Shown here one piece after another: positions 16,584 to 23,790 of a DNA stretch of 64,000 nucleotides. The notes under the pieces are model-generated. The model saw only the letters and a program-made list of their open reading frames with translations. It did not search any database and had not been told where the DNA came from. The stretch is from Anaerolineales bacterium (GTDB taxonomy: Bacteria; Chloroflexota; Anaerolineae; JAAEKA01): assembly GCA_020634615.1 (NCBI GenBank), contig JACKBI010000001.1:1-64000 (forward strand), given 5' to 3'. The position numbers and the translations under genes were made by a program. How positions within the stretch are numbered: position 1 is the stretch's first letter; the number at the start of each line of letters is the position of its first letter.

Positions 16584-17474
16584 TTACAGACCGAGAGTCT
16601 GGACCAGCGTTCGGATGCTGTCGATGGTTGTGTCAGTCGACACGCCCGTGAACAGTTCCCAGGTCTCGACATGGGTAGTCGTGGCGCCCGGCTCCAGCCT
16701 GACCAGCGGCGCGAGCGTCTCCAGTTCCAGGAAGCGATCCCAGACGTAGACCTCACAGTTGCTGTTCTGATCGGGGTGAGGCTGGCCAGTCTGCGGGTCG
16801 AAGCGCTTGACAAAGAAGACGTCGCCCGTCAGGTAGCCCAGCCAGCCGGCGTGGTTGAAGTAGCCGATCTTGAAGGGCTGCTTGCGCGACTTGCCCTCCA
16901 CCAGCGCCAGATCGTCGTCGAGCCGCAGACGGGTATCGCGGATGCGGGTGTACGACCAGAGGTTGAGCTGGCGAGTGGGCAGGTATTGCGACGGCACAGG
17001 CGCCTGCATCGGCAGTACGGCGACGCCGCCCAGCGGCACCTGGGTGATGGCCCACGGCGCCAGTTCTACCGCCCACGATCCGGCGTTGTGCAACGCGTGC
17101 TGCACGGTCAACGCTGGCCGGTCAGGGTGTAGCGTCAGTTCCATCACCTTCTGGATGCCGGTCGGCGCTTCCACCGGCTGGCGCAGCCGCACGCCACCCT
17201 CGAACGGCTCGACCTCCAAGCCGTCGTTGTCGGGCACGTAGGTGCGCGGCATGGCTTCCGGCGCGTGCCAGAGCCGGTGACCGCCGCGGATGTGGAACGT
17301 GCCGTAGGTGGTCTCCCAGTTGACGTCAGGGATCTCGGCCAGGAGATTGTCGTCCCGCCCGGCCAGCGCCAGACGCACGATGCGCGGGCCGGCCTCAGCC
17401 AGGAACTCGACCGTCAATAATTGATTCGCGATGACAAAAGTGGGAAGACCGTGGAAATTGTTGCCTGATTGCAT
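16584..17474 (-). CDS. DUF4380-like, galactose-mutarotase-fold protein
   Basis: 296 residues, mostly beta strands. The N-terminal pattern (IRIVRLALAG-like strand then GTFHIRGGHRLWHAPEAMPRTY) and the central ELAPWAITQVPLGGVAVLP segment resemble DUF4380 and other aldose-epimerase-like proteins, which bind sugars. His and Glu residues in conserved positions are present, but I cannot assign catalytic residues with confidence. No signal peptide, so cytosolic. Isolated genomic position; possible role in sugar anomer handling. Confidence 0.65.
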   Translation of the reverse strand: MQSGNNFHGLPTFVIANQLLTVEFLAEAGPRIVRLALAGRDDNLLAEIPDVNWETTYGTFHIRGGHRLWHAPEAMPRTYVPDNDGLEVEPFEGGVRLRQPVEAPTGIQKVMELTLHPDRPALTVQHALHNAGSWAVELAPWAITQVPLGGVAVLPMQAPVPSQYLPTRQLNLWSYTRIRDTRLRLDDDLALVEGKSRKQPFKIGYFNHAGWLGYLTGDVFFVKRFDPQTGQPHPDQNSNCEVYVWDRFLELETLAPLVRLEPGATTTHVETWELFTGVSTDTTIDSIRTLVQTLGL

Positions 17475-17562
17475 ACAAAACGCTCCTGTTGCCGTCGTCA
17501 GATAGCGAACGGCGCATTGGCACCCGGTTGTGCTGAAGATCGATTATACCCACATGCAGCAA

Positions 17563-17593
17563 CAAAGAGAAGCTCCCGGCATACGCCAGGAGC
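17563..17593 (-). terminator. possible terminator after the toxin-antitoxin pair
   Basis: Stem GCTCCCGGC / GCCAGGAGC (17572-17593, one mismatch) with an ATAC loop; on the minus strand it is followed by TTCTCTTTG. It lies about 70 bases past the toxin stop. The rest of 17475-17663 shows no gene. Confidence 0.4.
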
Positions 17594-17663
17594 CTCTCGC
17601 TCCTTCCCCTACCAGCGGGGAACCTCCAGAATTGGGACCAAAGAGTCCACTGAAGATAAAGGT

Positions 17664-17963
17664 CTAGCTTAGCTGTCGAAATAGGGCAGCAATATCGCCA
17701 TAGTCGTAGGGCGGGCGCTTGCGCACAGCCAATACCCACACCCATGAAACATCATCGTCCACAACGTAGACAATACGCCAATTGCGGAGCTTCAAACGAC
17801 GTGGCTCAAAGTGTTCCGGCGGCCACTCCAAAGGCTTGCTGTCGGGCGGGCGAGGATCGGTTCCCAATGCCAACATCGCTCGTTTGAGACGCTGGCGCAC
17901 ATGCCCTGGCGTCCCTTTCAACTCAGCGATCGCTGACGGATCTATCCAAACCCTATAGCTCAT
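17664..17963 (-). CDS. RelE/ParE-superfamily toxin
   Basis: 99 residues with the compact beta-rich RelE fold pattern: N-terminal YRVWIDPSAIAELKGTP, a basic helix RQRLKRAM, then PRRLKLRNWRIVYVVDDD and the terminal strand VWVLAVRKR. Family members are mRNA interferases or gyrase inhibitors. The start ATG at 17963 overlaps the antitoxin stop by 11 bases, the typical coupled arrangement. The Arg-rich core is consistent with RNA binding; the activity itself is inferred. Confidence 0.82.
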   Translation of the reverse strand: MSYRVWIDPSAIAELKGTPGHVRQRLKRAMLALGTDPRPPDSKPLEWPPEHFEPRRLKLRNWRIVYVVDDDVSWVWVLAVRKRPPYDYGDIAALFRQLS

Positions 17964-18177
17964 CCAACACTGTCTCCAACGGCACAGCGCCGGATGCCTC
18001 GGGCCCCGCTCGCAAACGCGCCAAATTGGCGCGCACGATTTGACGATCTTCGACTTCCTCGAGCCATTCAACGAGACTGATCCAATCGTCGGCGTCCATG
18101 ACTACCAGACGCTGGCCCGTGGGAGCCTCAACAAACTGTACGGTGCCCAACACATTCGACAAAGCTACATCATTCAT
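17953..18177 (-). CDS. antitoxin of a type II toxin-antitoxin pair
   Basis: 74 residues. Acidic, with an N-terminal strand-helix region containing RLVVMDADDWISLVEWLEEVED and a C-terminal arm that would wrap the toxin. It looks like a Phd/YefM-like antitoxin, though the DNA-binding part is divergent. ATG at 18177 is preferred because it has an AGG-type ribosome site and fits the promoter; an upstream start would add 19 residues. The gene precedes and overlaps the toxin gene. Confidence 0.7.
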   Translation of the reverse strand: MNDVALSNVLGTVQFVEAPTGQRLVVMDADDWISLVEWLEEVEDRQIVRANLARLRAGPEASGAVPLETVLDEL

Positions 18178-18245
18178 TTCAACCTCACAGAGGCGCTTGT
18201 CGGCGTTTCTCATCAGAGTGCTGTCGTGCCACAAGCGCCAGCAGC

Positions 18246-18274
18246 AGTATATGCAAACCGTGACACCGAGTCAA
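18246..18274 (-). promoter_or_regulatory. promoter for the toxin-antitoxin operon
   Basis: On the minus strand TTGACT (18274-18269) and TATACT (18251-18246) are 17 bases apart. The predicted start near 18239 gives a leader of about 60 bases before the antitoxin ATG. Confidence 0.65.
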
Positions 18275-18297
18275 CATCAGGCACAAAAACCGCTAAC

Positions 18298-19068
18298 CTA
18301 CGCACTCAACTTCCCCCATATCTCTCTCGCTGCTGCGACGGTCTCCGGCGCGATGTCATAGACAGCCTGTCCGGTCAGATCGGCCTCGATGACCTGTGGA
18401 TCGTAGGGCAGGAAGCCGATCACAGGCAGGTCTTCGGCGATCTGGCGAATGAACGCCTGGTCCGACTCGCCGCGAACCTTGTTGCCCACCAGGTAGAGGC
18501 GCCGCAGGCCGATGTCGTTGGCGAGACGGCGAATCTCTTCCATGACGCCCACGCTGCGCCGCCCCGGTTCCACGACGATGATCATCGCGTCGACCGACTG
18601 CGCGGTGGCCCGACCCAGATGCTCCACGCCAGCCTCCATGTCGAGGATCAACACCTCGTTGCGGCGCATGAAGAGATGCGTTGTCAGCGCCTTGAGCAGC
18701 GCGTTTTCGGGGCACAGGCAGCCGGTGCCGCCGATCTTGATGGTGCCCATGCGTAGCAATCGAATGTCACGGTAGGTGGCGCTGAAGCGGTCGGGGATGT
18801 CGTCTACCTTGGGATTGAGCTTGAAGAAGCCGCCCACGGTGCCAGGCTGCGCGCCGGTGCGCTCGAAGATCAGCTCATCCATCTCGGACACCGGCTCGAT
18901 TGCGGCGACCAGTTCCGGCGGGAACCCCAAGGCATTGCTGAGCCCGGAAGCGGGATCAGCATCGACGGCCAGCACGTTATAGCCAGCCTCCTGGTACAAA
19001 TATGCCAGCAGCGAGGACAGGGTCGTCTTGCCAACGCCGCCTTTGCCGGTGATTGCGATTTTGTTCAT
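18298..19068 (-). CDS. cooC: CooC-type ATPase for CODH nickel-site maturation (copy 1)
   Basis: 256 residues of the MinD/NifH-like deviant-Walker ATPases. GKGGVGKTT (8-16) carries the signature Lys; a DxD-like VDADPASGLSNALG follows. C117-L-C119 in GTGCLCPENA is the Cys-x-Cys metal motif that defines CooC/AcsF, which use ATP to deliver nickel to CO dehydrogenase or acetyl-CoA synthase. The start lies 5 bases after the MetV-MetF stop, so the genes are coupled. It is the last gene of the acetyl-CoA synthase cluster. Confidence 0.9.
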   Translation of the reverse strand: MNKIAITGKGGVGKTTLSSLLAYLYQEAGYNVLAVDADPASGLSNALGFPPELVAAIEPVSEMDELIFERTGAQPGTVGGFFKLNPKVDDIPDRFSATYRDIRLLRMGTIKIGGTGCLCPENALLKALTTHLFMRRNEVLILDMEAGVEHLGRATAQSVDAMIIVVEPGRRSVGVMEEIRRLANDIGLRRLYLVGNKVRGESDQAFIRQIAEDLPVIGFLPYDPQVIEADLTGQAVYDIAPETVAAAREIWGKLSA

Positions 19069-19073
19069 TCGCC

Positions 19074-20558
19074 TTATGCCACCACAGCCTTCAACTCGGC
19101 CAGGTCCTTGATCACCGGACGCGGCACGCCGGACTCATCGATCAGCCGCGGGACGATCTCTTCCCAGTGGACGGCCATGACGTGCATACCGTTGATGCCG
19201 GCGGTGTTCTTGAGCTTCTCGATGATCTCCAGAGCGATGGCGACACCGGTCTCCTGCTGAGCCACCTTGTCGTCGCCCGCATCGTCCATGCGCTTGACGA
19301 TCTCAGGCGGGATGTAGACGCCCGCCACTTCCTCCGCCATGAAGTGCGCAGCCCGCGCGCTTTTCAGCGGGATGATGCCGGCCAGGATGTAGACCTTGTC
19401 AAGCAGGTCGCGCTTGTCCAGCGCCTCCAGCCACTCCAGGAAGCGGTCGTGGTCGAAGACCGGCTGGGTCTGCACGAACTGCGCGCCGGCGTTGACCTTC
19501 TTGTGCATGCGGATCGCCTCGTACTTGGGCGGCGCACCGAAGGGCGAGGCGGCTGTGCCCAGGAACCACTGCGGCCGCGCCTTGATCTTGCGGCCGTCCA
19601 GGTAGATGCCCTCGTCGCGCATTCGGCGCAGTATCCACAGCATCTGCACGGCGTCCAGGTCAAACTGATCCGGCTTGGCCATCGGTCCAATCCCGGCGCT
19701 GTGATGGTCGCCGCTGAGGCAGAGGAGGTTGTGGATGCCCAGCCCGGCCGCGCCCATGGCCTCAGAAGCGATGGCTACACGGGTCCGATCGCGCGCCTGG
19801 AGTTGCATGACCGGCTCCAGCCCCTCTTGCAGTGAGTGGACGCTGGCCGCCATGCTGCTCATGCGCGGCGTGGCAGAAGCGCTGTCAGTAAAGTTGGCAG
19901 CCACCACATAGTCCTGCAGGCAGCACACCTTGCGATCCTCGATCGCGAAGGAGGCATCCAGCGGCGGTGCAATCTCGGCAGTCGTGGTGAAGACTCCCGT
20001 GCGTAGATTGGCCTCCAACAGCGAAAGCGGCTCGGTGTAGGCCGGTGGGTGATACTCGCTGTCGCCCTGCCACCAGTCAGGCTGGCGGGCGTTCAGGAAC
20101 AGCTCATCCCAGGACCGGCTGAACTTCTCCTTGTCGCGTACGAAGTCCAGCGGATTGAGCCGCTCCTCCTGCGCCCGCCACAGCCGCCCGACGTCCAGCC
20201 AGGTCTCGTTGCCGACCCGCGAGCCATCCAGCGGCGCGTTGATCTCCAGCAGCCTGTCCTCCCGCCCCAGCTTTTCGGCCCGTTCGTAGATCATGTACCA
20301 CGTACACGGCCGCGTCGGATCGACCTCGCAGGCCTCCGGTGTCGCGCCGCCGCACAGGCCATTGCGTAACCCCTTGGGGCAGGTCATGGGACAGACGAAC
20401 GCGGTCTCCTGCAAGATGCAGTTGCCACACATGCGGCAGCCGAACAGCGCGCTTTTCGTGACCTGTTCGAAGCTGGTGAACAGCCGGATGGGAGCCGACT
20501 CCTCGCGTCGGTAGGGCTTGAAAGGCGCCTGATAGCGGCGGGGGGAAAAGAGGGACAT
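19074..20558 (-). CDS. metF: MetV-MetF fusion: methylenetetrahydrofolate reductase
   Basis: 494 residues. The C-terminal part (about 185-494) is a MetF TIM barrel that reduces 5,10-methylene-THF to 5-methyl-THF: TAEIAPP (family TCEISPP), LCLSGDHH near the flavin site and FVQTQPVFD. The N-terminal part (about 35-180) is Cys-rich with C41, C44, C47, C56, C60, C69, C77 and C85, the pattern of the separate MetV subunit (Pfam MTHFR_C) that links MetF to electron carriers in acetogens. Here both are one chain. A GGAGGT site precedes the ATG. It supplies the methyl group to AcsE, encoded just upstream. Confidence 0.88.
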   Translation of the reverse strand: MSLFSPRRYQAPFKPYRREESAPIRLFTSFEQVTKSALFGCRMCGNCILQETAFVCPMTCPKGLRNGLCGGATPEACEVDPTRPCTWYMIYERAEKLGREDRLLEINAPLDGSRVGNETWLDVGRLWRAQEERLNPLDFVRDKEKFSRSWDELFLNARQPDWWQGDSEYHPPAYTEPLSLLEANLRTGVFTTTAEIAPPLDASFAIEDRKVCCLQDYVVAANFTDSASATPRMSSMAASVHSLQEGLEPVMQLQARDRTRVAIASEAMGAAGLGIHNLLCLSGDHHSAGIGPMAKPDQFDLDAVQMLWILRRMRDEGIYLDGRKIKARPQWFLGTAASPFGAPPKYEAIRMHKKVNAGAQFVQTQPVFDHDRFLEWLEALDKRDLLDKVYILAGIIPLKSARAAHFMAEEVAGVYIPPEIVKRMDDAGDDKVAQQETGVAIALEIIEKLKNTAGINGMHVMAVHWEEIVPRLIDESGVPRPVIKDLAELKAVVA

Positions 20559-20580
20559 GGGTTACCTCCGGGAGGGAAAA

Positions 20581-20669
20581 GGTTGCAGGTTGCAGGTTGC
20601 AAGTTGCAGGTCAGACGTTGCTGTCAGCCATCTGCCATTCGCTACTTGCCACCTGCCATTTGCCACCTG
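20581..20669. repeat. reiterated-word spacer, acsE to metF
   Basis: GTTGCAG is reiterated four times (20581-20612), then the near-complement as ACTTGCCACCTGCCATTTGCCACC (20643-20668). In transcription order the arms lie between the acsE stop and the metF ribosome site and can form an imperfect hairpin. Confidence 0.65.
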
Positions 20670-20676
20670 GTACTTA

Positions 20677-21603
20677 TCAGACTTCGAGATACGAGTCGGT
20701 GTAGATGACGTCATTGTACAACACTTGGGCAGTCTTGAAAATAGCGACCTGCTCCGGATCGCTCCAATCGACATCGCCGCGTTCGATCTTCTCCATGGCT
20801 GCGGTGCGGTCGAACAGGGTGATCAGCAGGCGGCCTTTGCCGGTGCTGTCGTCGCGGTTGTCGACAGTGTTCATGAACTCCCAGAGCTGCGCGTCCATCG
20901 GATTGGCGATGGCGTAGTCAACGCCAGCCGCCATCAGCATGATGAGATAGGTGTTGTTGATCAGCGGGCGCATGTGGTGCGGGACCTGGTTGGAGACGTT
21001 GCTCAGGCCGACGTTGACCATGGGCGGCGGGTCGCCGGCGAACTTGAGCATGCGCACCGCCTCGACGCACTCGGGTACATACTGCTGGCAGCCGCTGACC
21101 GTCAGCACCAGCGGATCGATCAGCAGGTCGGGCAGGTCCATCTCCAGCTCCATCGCCCGCGGGATCAGCGACTCCAGAGCAATGTTGACCCGCTCATCCG
21201 CGCTGACGGGGATGCCGCCCACGCCCATGGTCAGGGCGATGAGCCGCGCGCCGAACTTCTTGGCCACCAACGGCACGTTTTGCAGGCGCTCCTCCTCAGC
21301 CGAGGTGGAGTTGATGATGCACGGCACCTTGGCGACTTCCAGCGCGGCCTCGATGGCGGCCAGGTTGGTGGTGTCCAGGCTGAGCGGCACGGGCGCGACT
21401 TCCTGCACGGTTTCTACCAGCCAGGGCAGGATCTCATGGCCCATCTTCTTCTGAGGGCCGATGTTCAGGTCCAGCGCAACCGCGCCATGGCGCACCTGCT
21501 CCACAGCCAACTCCTGGAAATACGCGCCATCGCGGTTGGCAATCGCTTCCTTGACTTTGGGCGAAATGATATGGATGTTCTCGCCGATGATCTTGACGGG
21601 CAT
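20677..21603 (-). CDS. acsE: methyltetrahydrofolate:corrinoid/iron-sulfur protein methyltransferase
   Basis: 308 residues with the pterin-binding (DHPS-like) TIM barrel: MPVKIIGENIHI at the start, ALDLNIGP (family DxNxGP pterin loop), PLSLDTTNLAAIEAAL, CIINSTSAEEERL and NVGLSNVSNQVP. It moves the methyl of methyl-THF to the cobalt of the AcsCD protein. ATG at 21603 has a GGAGC site; the frame runs upstream without similarity. Neighbours are the MetV-MetF fusion downstream and the rest of the acs genes upstream, beyond a three-gene block. Confidence 0.93.
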   Translation of the reverse strand: MPVKIIGENIHIISPKVKEAIANRDGAYFQELAVEQVRHGAVALDLNIGPQKKMGHEILPWLVETVQEVAPVPLSLDTTNLAAIEAALEVAKVPCIINSTSAEEERLQNVPLVAKKFGARLIALTMGVGGIPVSADERVNIALESLIPRAMELEMDLPDLLIDPLVLTVSGCQQYVPECVEAVRMLKFAGDPPPMVNVGLSNVSNQVPHHMRPLINNTYLIMLMAAGVDYAIANPMDAQLWEFMNTVDNRDDSTGKGRLLITLFDRTAAMEKIERGDVDWSDPEQVAIFKTAQVLYNDVIYTDSYLEV

Positions 21604-21659
21604 GGGATGCTCCTTTTTCAGGGACTGTAATCGACCGAAGCAGTGATCAGACGCCTGCT

Positions 21660-22199
21660 TCAGCCAGCAGTGGTCGCGGGTTGATAAGCGGCCTGTGTCA
21701 TGTCGCCCACGAACTGTGGCAGGCTTGCACTGAGCGACGTCGAAGGGTCGGGATGGCCCAGCATCTGCCGGACGGCGTGGGCTTCGCCGGTGTGAAACCA
21801 GTAGTGATAGGTGTTGCGCAGCAGCAGCGTGCCGACGCTTTCTTTCATAGGCTCGCCCTGCCACTGAAAGTGGGTCAGTAAAGTCTCGGCGGTCAGCGTG
21901 TCCAGATACGCGTCAGCGGCCGCGGTGACCTCACGCCACGCCGTCCACATCTCCGCTAACGGCGGTGTGCTAGCAGGCTTGCCGGTGCCCACCAGTTCCC
22001 ACAATTCCGGGTGGACACGCTTGCCTAGCGCCAGGAAACCCCAGTACGCATCCTCCTGGTTAGCCATATGGCCGATCATCCAGGAGATGCTGTTCATCGG
22101 CAGCAGCCGCTGGCGCGCGTCCTCGTCGGAGACGCCATCGAGGCAGCGCACGAACTCGCTGCGGGCGAAACGTAGTTGGGTGACTAAGGGGTGGATCAT
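21660..22199 (-). CDS. DinB-family four-helix protein
   Basis: 179 residues, four-helix bundle pattern. Metal-type histidines appear at H44 (MIGHMANQED) and in the third/fourth-helix region HYWFHTGEAHAVRQ, matching the DinB/YfiT His triad. Such proteins include thiol-dependent S-transferases. Its ATG overlaps the stop of the preceding gene by 4 bases, so translation is coupled. Nothing links it to acetyl-CoA metabolism except position. Confidence 0.75.
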   Translation of the reverse strand: MIHPLVTQLRFARSEFVRCLDGVSDEDARQRLLPMNSISWMIGHMANQEDAYWGFLALGKRVHPELWELVGTGKPASTPPLAEMWTAWREVTAAADAYLDTLTAETLLTHFQWQGEPMKESVGTLLLRNTYHYWFHTGEAHAVRQMLGHPDPSTSLSASLPQFVGDMTQAAYQPATTAG

Positions 22200-22621
22200 T
22201 GAGCGACCTGTTTTGATCGTATCTCAAATGCCAGTTCAGAGCGAAAGAAACAGACATCAAAGGCCTGAAAAAAGTTGACTTGGCCGAGTATCAGCGGAAC
22301 ATCCGTGCTCTTTGTCCATGCAAAAGCTTGCAGCACGGGTGCAAACGGTTCAACTGTGGCCGACACAAGCAGCGCCCGCGCTTCCAGATTGGCCAGGTTG
22401 CCGGCCAAATGAACGACTACCTGCTGCTGCTCCCAAGAAGCACCCAAGGCCAACCCCAGGCGATAGGGCATCACATTGACCATGGAGCCAGAGTCGAGAA
22501 GCCCATCCGCCACGACGGACTGGTCCCGGCGTGCGAGCCTAACCGACAACATAGGGCGGAAACTTGTGTCACCCAGACTCGGATCTATCGTCGTGAACGC
22601 GAAACGCTTAGCCTGACTCAT
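22196..22621 (-). CDS. retropepsin-like aspartyl-protease-fold protein
   Basis: 141 residues. D43-S-G in GLLDSGSMVNVMP is the single Asp-(Ser/Thr)-Gly active-site motif of retropepsin-like proteins, followed by the LILGQVNFFQAFDV flap-like end. Bacterial members of this kind are small, possibly dimeric proteases of unknown targets. It overlaps the 72-residue gene upstream by 14 bases and the DinB gene downstream by 4, so the three are one translational unit. Confidence 0.7.
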   Translation of the reverse strand: MSQAKRFAFTTIDPSLGDTSFRPMLSVRLARRDQSVVADGLLDSGSMVNVMPYRLGLALGASWEQQQVVVHLAGNLANLEARALLVSATVEPFAPVLQAFAWTKSTDVPLILGQVNFFQAFDVCFFRSELAFEIRSKQVAQ

Positions 22622-22826
22622 AGGATGGTCCTTCTTCGTGAAGTACCTTCATCAAGGTGGCAGCTGCTTCATAGGAGTCATAGGGTGACCAAATCGGGTA
22701 CGTTGCGCCGTGTGCGAACGGAATACCCTCCTCCTGGGAGAGTTCCGCAATCAAGAAATGCACGGTGTGCCACTTATCTGATCGGTTCAACTCCTGAAGC
22801 TTTGGAAGGAGTTCAGCTAGACTCAT
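22608..22826 (-). CDS. small hypothetical protein paired with the retropepsin-like gene
   Basis: 72 residues, soluble, starting MSLAELLPKLQELNRSDKW and ending with PYDSYEAAATLMKVLHEE. No membrane or metal motif. I do not recognise the family by function. Its overlap with the retropepsin-like gene suggests an obligate partner, such as a substrate or regulatory partner, much like a toxin-antitoxin-style pair in layout. Confidence 0.6.
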   Translation of the reverse strand: MSLAELLPKLQELNRSDKWHTVHFLIAELSQEEGIPFAHGATYPIWSPYDSYEAAATLMKVLHEEGPSYESG

Positions 22827-22897
22827 CTCGGTGTTTCTCCTATTCTTAGAATGCCTGAATCCACCTCGATAGTATCACGGAATGCAACTCGCCACAA

Positions 22898-23680
22898 CTA
22901 CGCAAACAGAATCCAGTCCGCCAGAGTCGCCACTGCTTGTCGCGCCGGGCTGTCAGGCGGAAGCTGGGCCAGCGGCTTGCCCTCGGCGTCGTACTGGTTC
23001 ACCAGCAGGTCGGCCGGGATGACGCCCACCAGCGGCGCGGCGTACTGGTCCAGCATGGCCTGGATGGCAGGTGGCACGACAGTCCTGCCGTTGCCCGACG
23101 GCGGCACGCGGTTGATCACGATCCCCTTGTTCCTGACATTGATGCCCAGATCGTCGGCCATCCTCAGCATGTGGCCGATAGCCGTCACGCCGCGCACGGT
23201 GGGATCGCTGACCAGCAGCATCCAGTCCACGTCACGCGTCGTGCGCCGGCTGAGATGCTCCATGCCGGCCTCGTTGTCCATCACGACGTAGGCGTAGCTC
23301 TCGCTCATCAGGTCTACGATCTGGCGCAGCGAGTGGTTGACCGGACAGTAGCAACCGGGGCCTTCGGGCCGGCCCATGGCCAGCAGATCGAAATCTTCCG
23401 CCTCCTCGACGGCCTGCCGGATCTGCACGTCCAGCATCTCGCGCTGCGACACGCCCAGCCCCATCTGCGTCCGTTGCACGTCGGCCAGCAGATCCTCGCG
23501 CAGGTCGCCCACGGTGCGGGTCAGCGGCACGCCCAACGCCAGGTTGAGGTTGCTGCTGGGGTCCGCGTCAATGGCCAGCACGGGATACGCGCCCCGCTTC
23601 ACCAGAATATCGACCAGCAGCGCCGCCACGGTCGTCTTGCCCGTGCCGCCCTTGCCGGCCAGTGCGATAGTTGTGGTCAA
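22898..23680 (-). CDS. cooC: CooC/AcsF-type ATPase (copy 2)
   Basis: 260 residues. GKGGTGKTT (9-17), AIDADPSSNLNLALG and C110-Y-C112 in GPGCYCPVNH give the CooC/AcsF signature. It differs clearly from the other copy in this cluster, so it may serve a different nickel enzyme, for example acetyl-CoA synthase instead of CO dehydrogenase. The start codon is TTG with an AGGAG site 9 bases upstream; there is no in-frame ATG nearby. It follows acsV in transcription order. Confidence 0.9.
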   Translation of the reverse strand: MTTTIALAGKGGTGKTTVAALLVDILVKRGAYPVLAIDADPSSNLNLALGVPLTRTVGDLREDLLADVQRTQMGLGVSQREMLDVQIRQAVEEAEDFDLLAMGRPEGPGCYCPVNHSLRQIVDLMSESYAYVVMDNEAGMEHLSRRTTRDVDWMLLVSDPTVRGVTAIGHMLRMADDLGINVRNKGIVINRVPPSGNGRTVVPPAIQAMLDQYAAPLVGVIPADLLVNQYDAEGKPLAQLPPDSPARQAVATLADWILFA

Positions 23681-23714
23681 AGGATTTCTCCTGTACTTGT
23701 CCTTAGCTGATCTC

Positions 23715-23790
23715 GGTAATGCGTAACGAGTGATGCGTAATCGGAAATCATACCGCTGTTCGGAACTACGAATTACGCATCACGTTTCAC
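23715..23790. repeat. reiterated-word hairpin spacer, acsV to cooC copy 2
   Basis: GGTAATGCGTAACGAGTGATGCGTAATCGG (23715 onward; words ATGCGTAA) pairs with ACGAATTACGCATCACG (23768 onward). The second arm includes the acsV stop codon (23780-23782). Confidence 0.7.
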
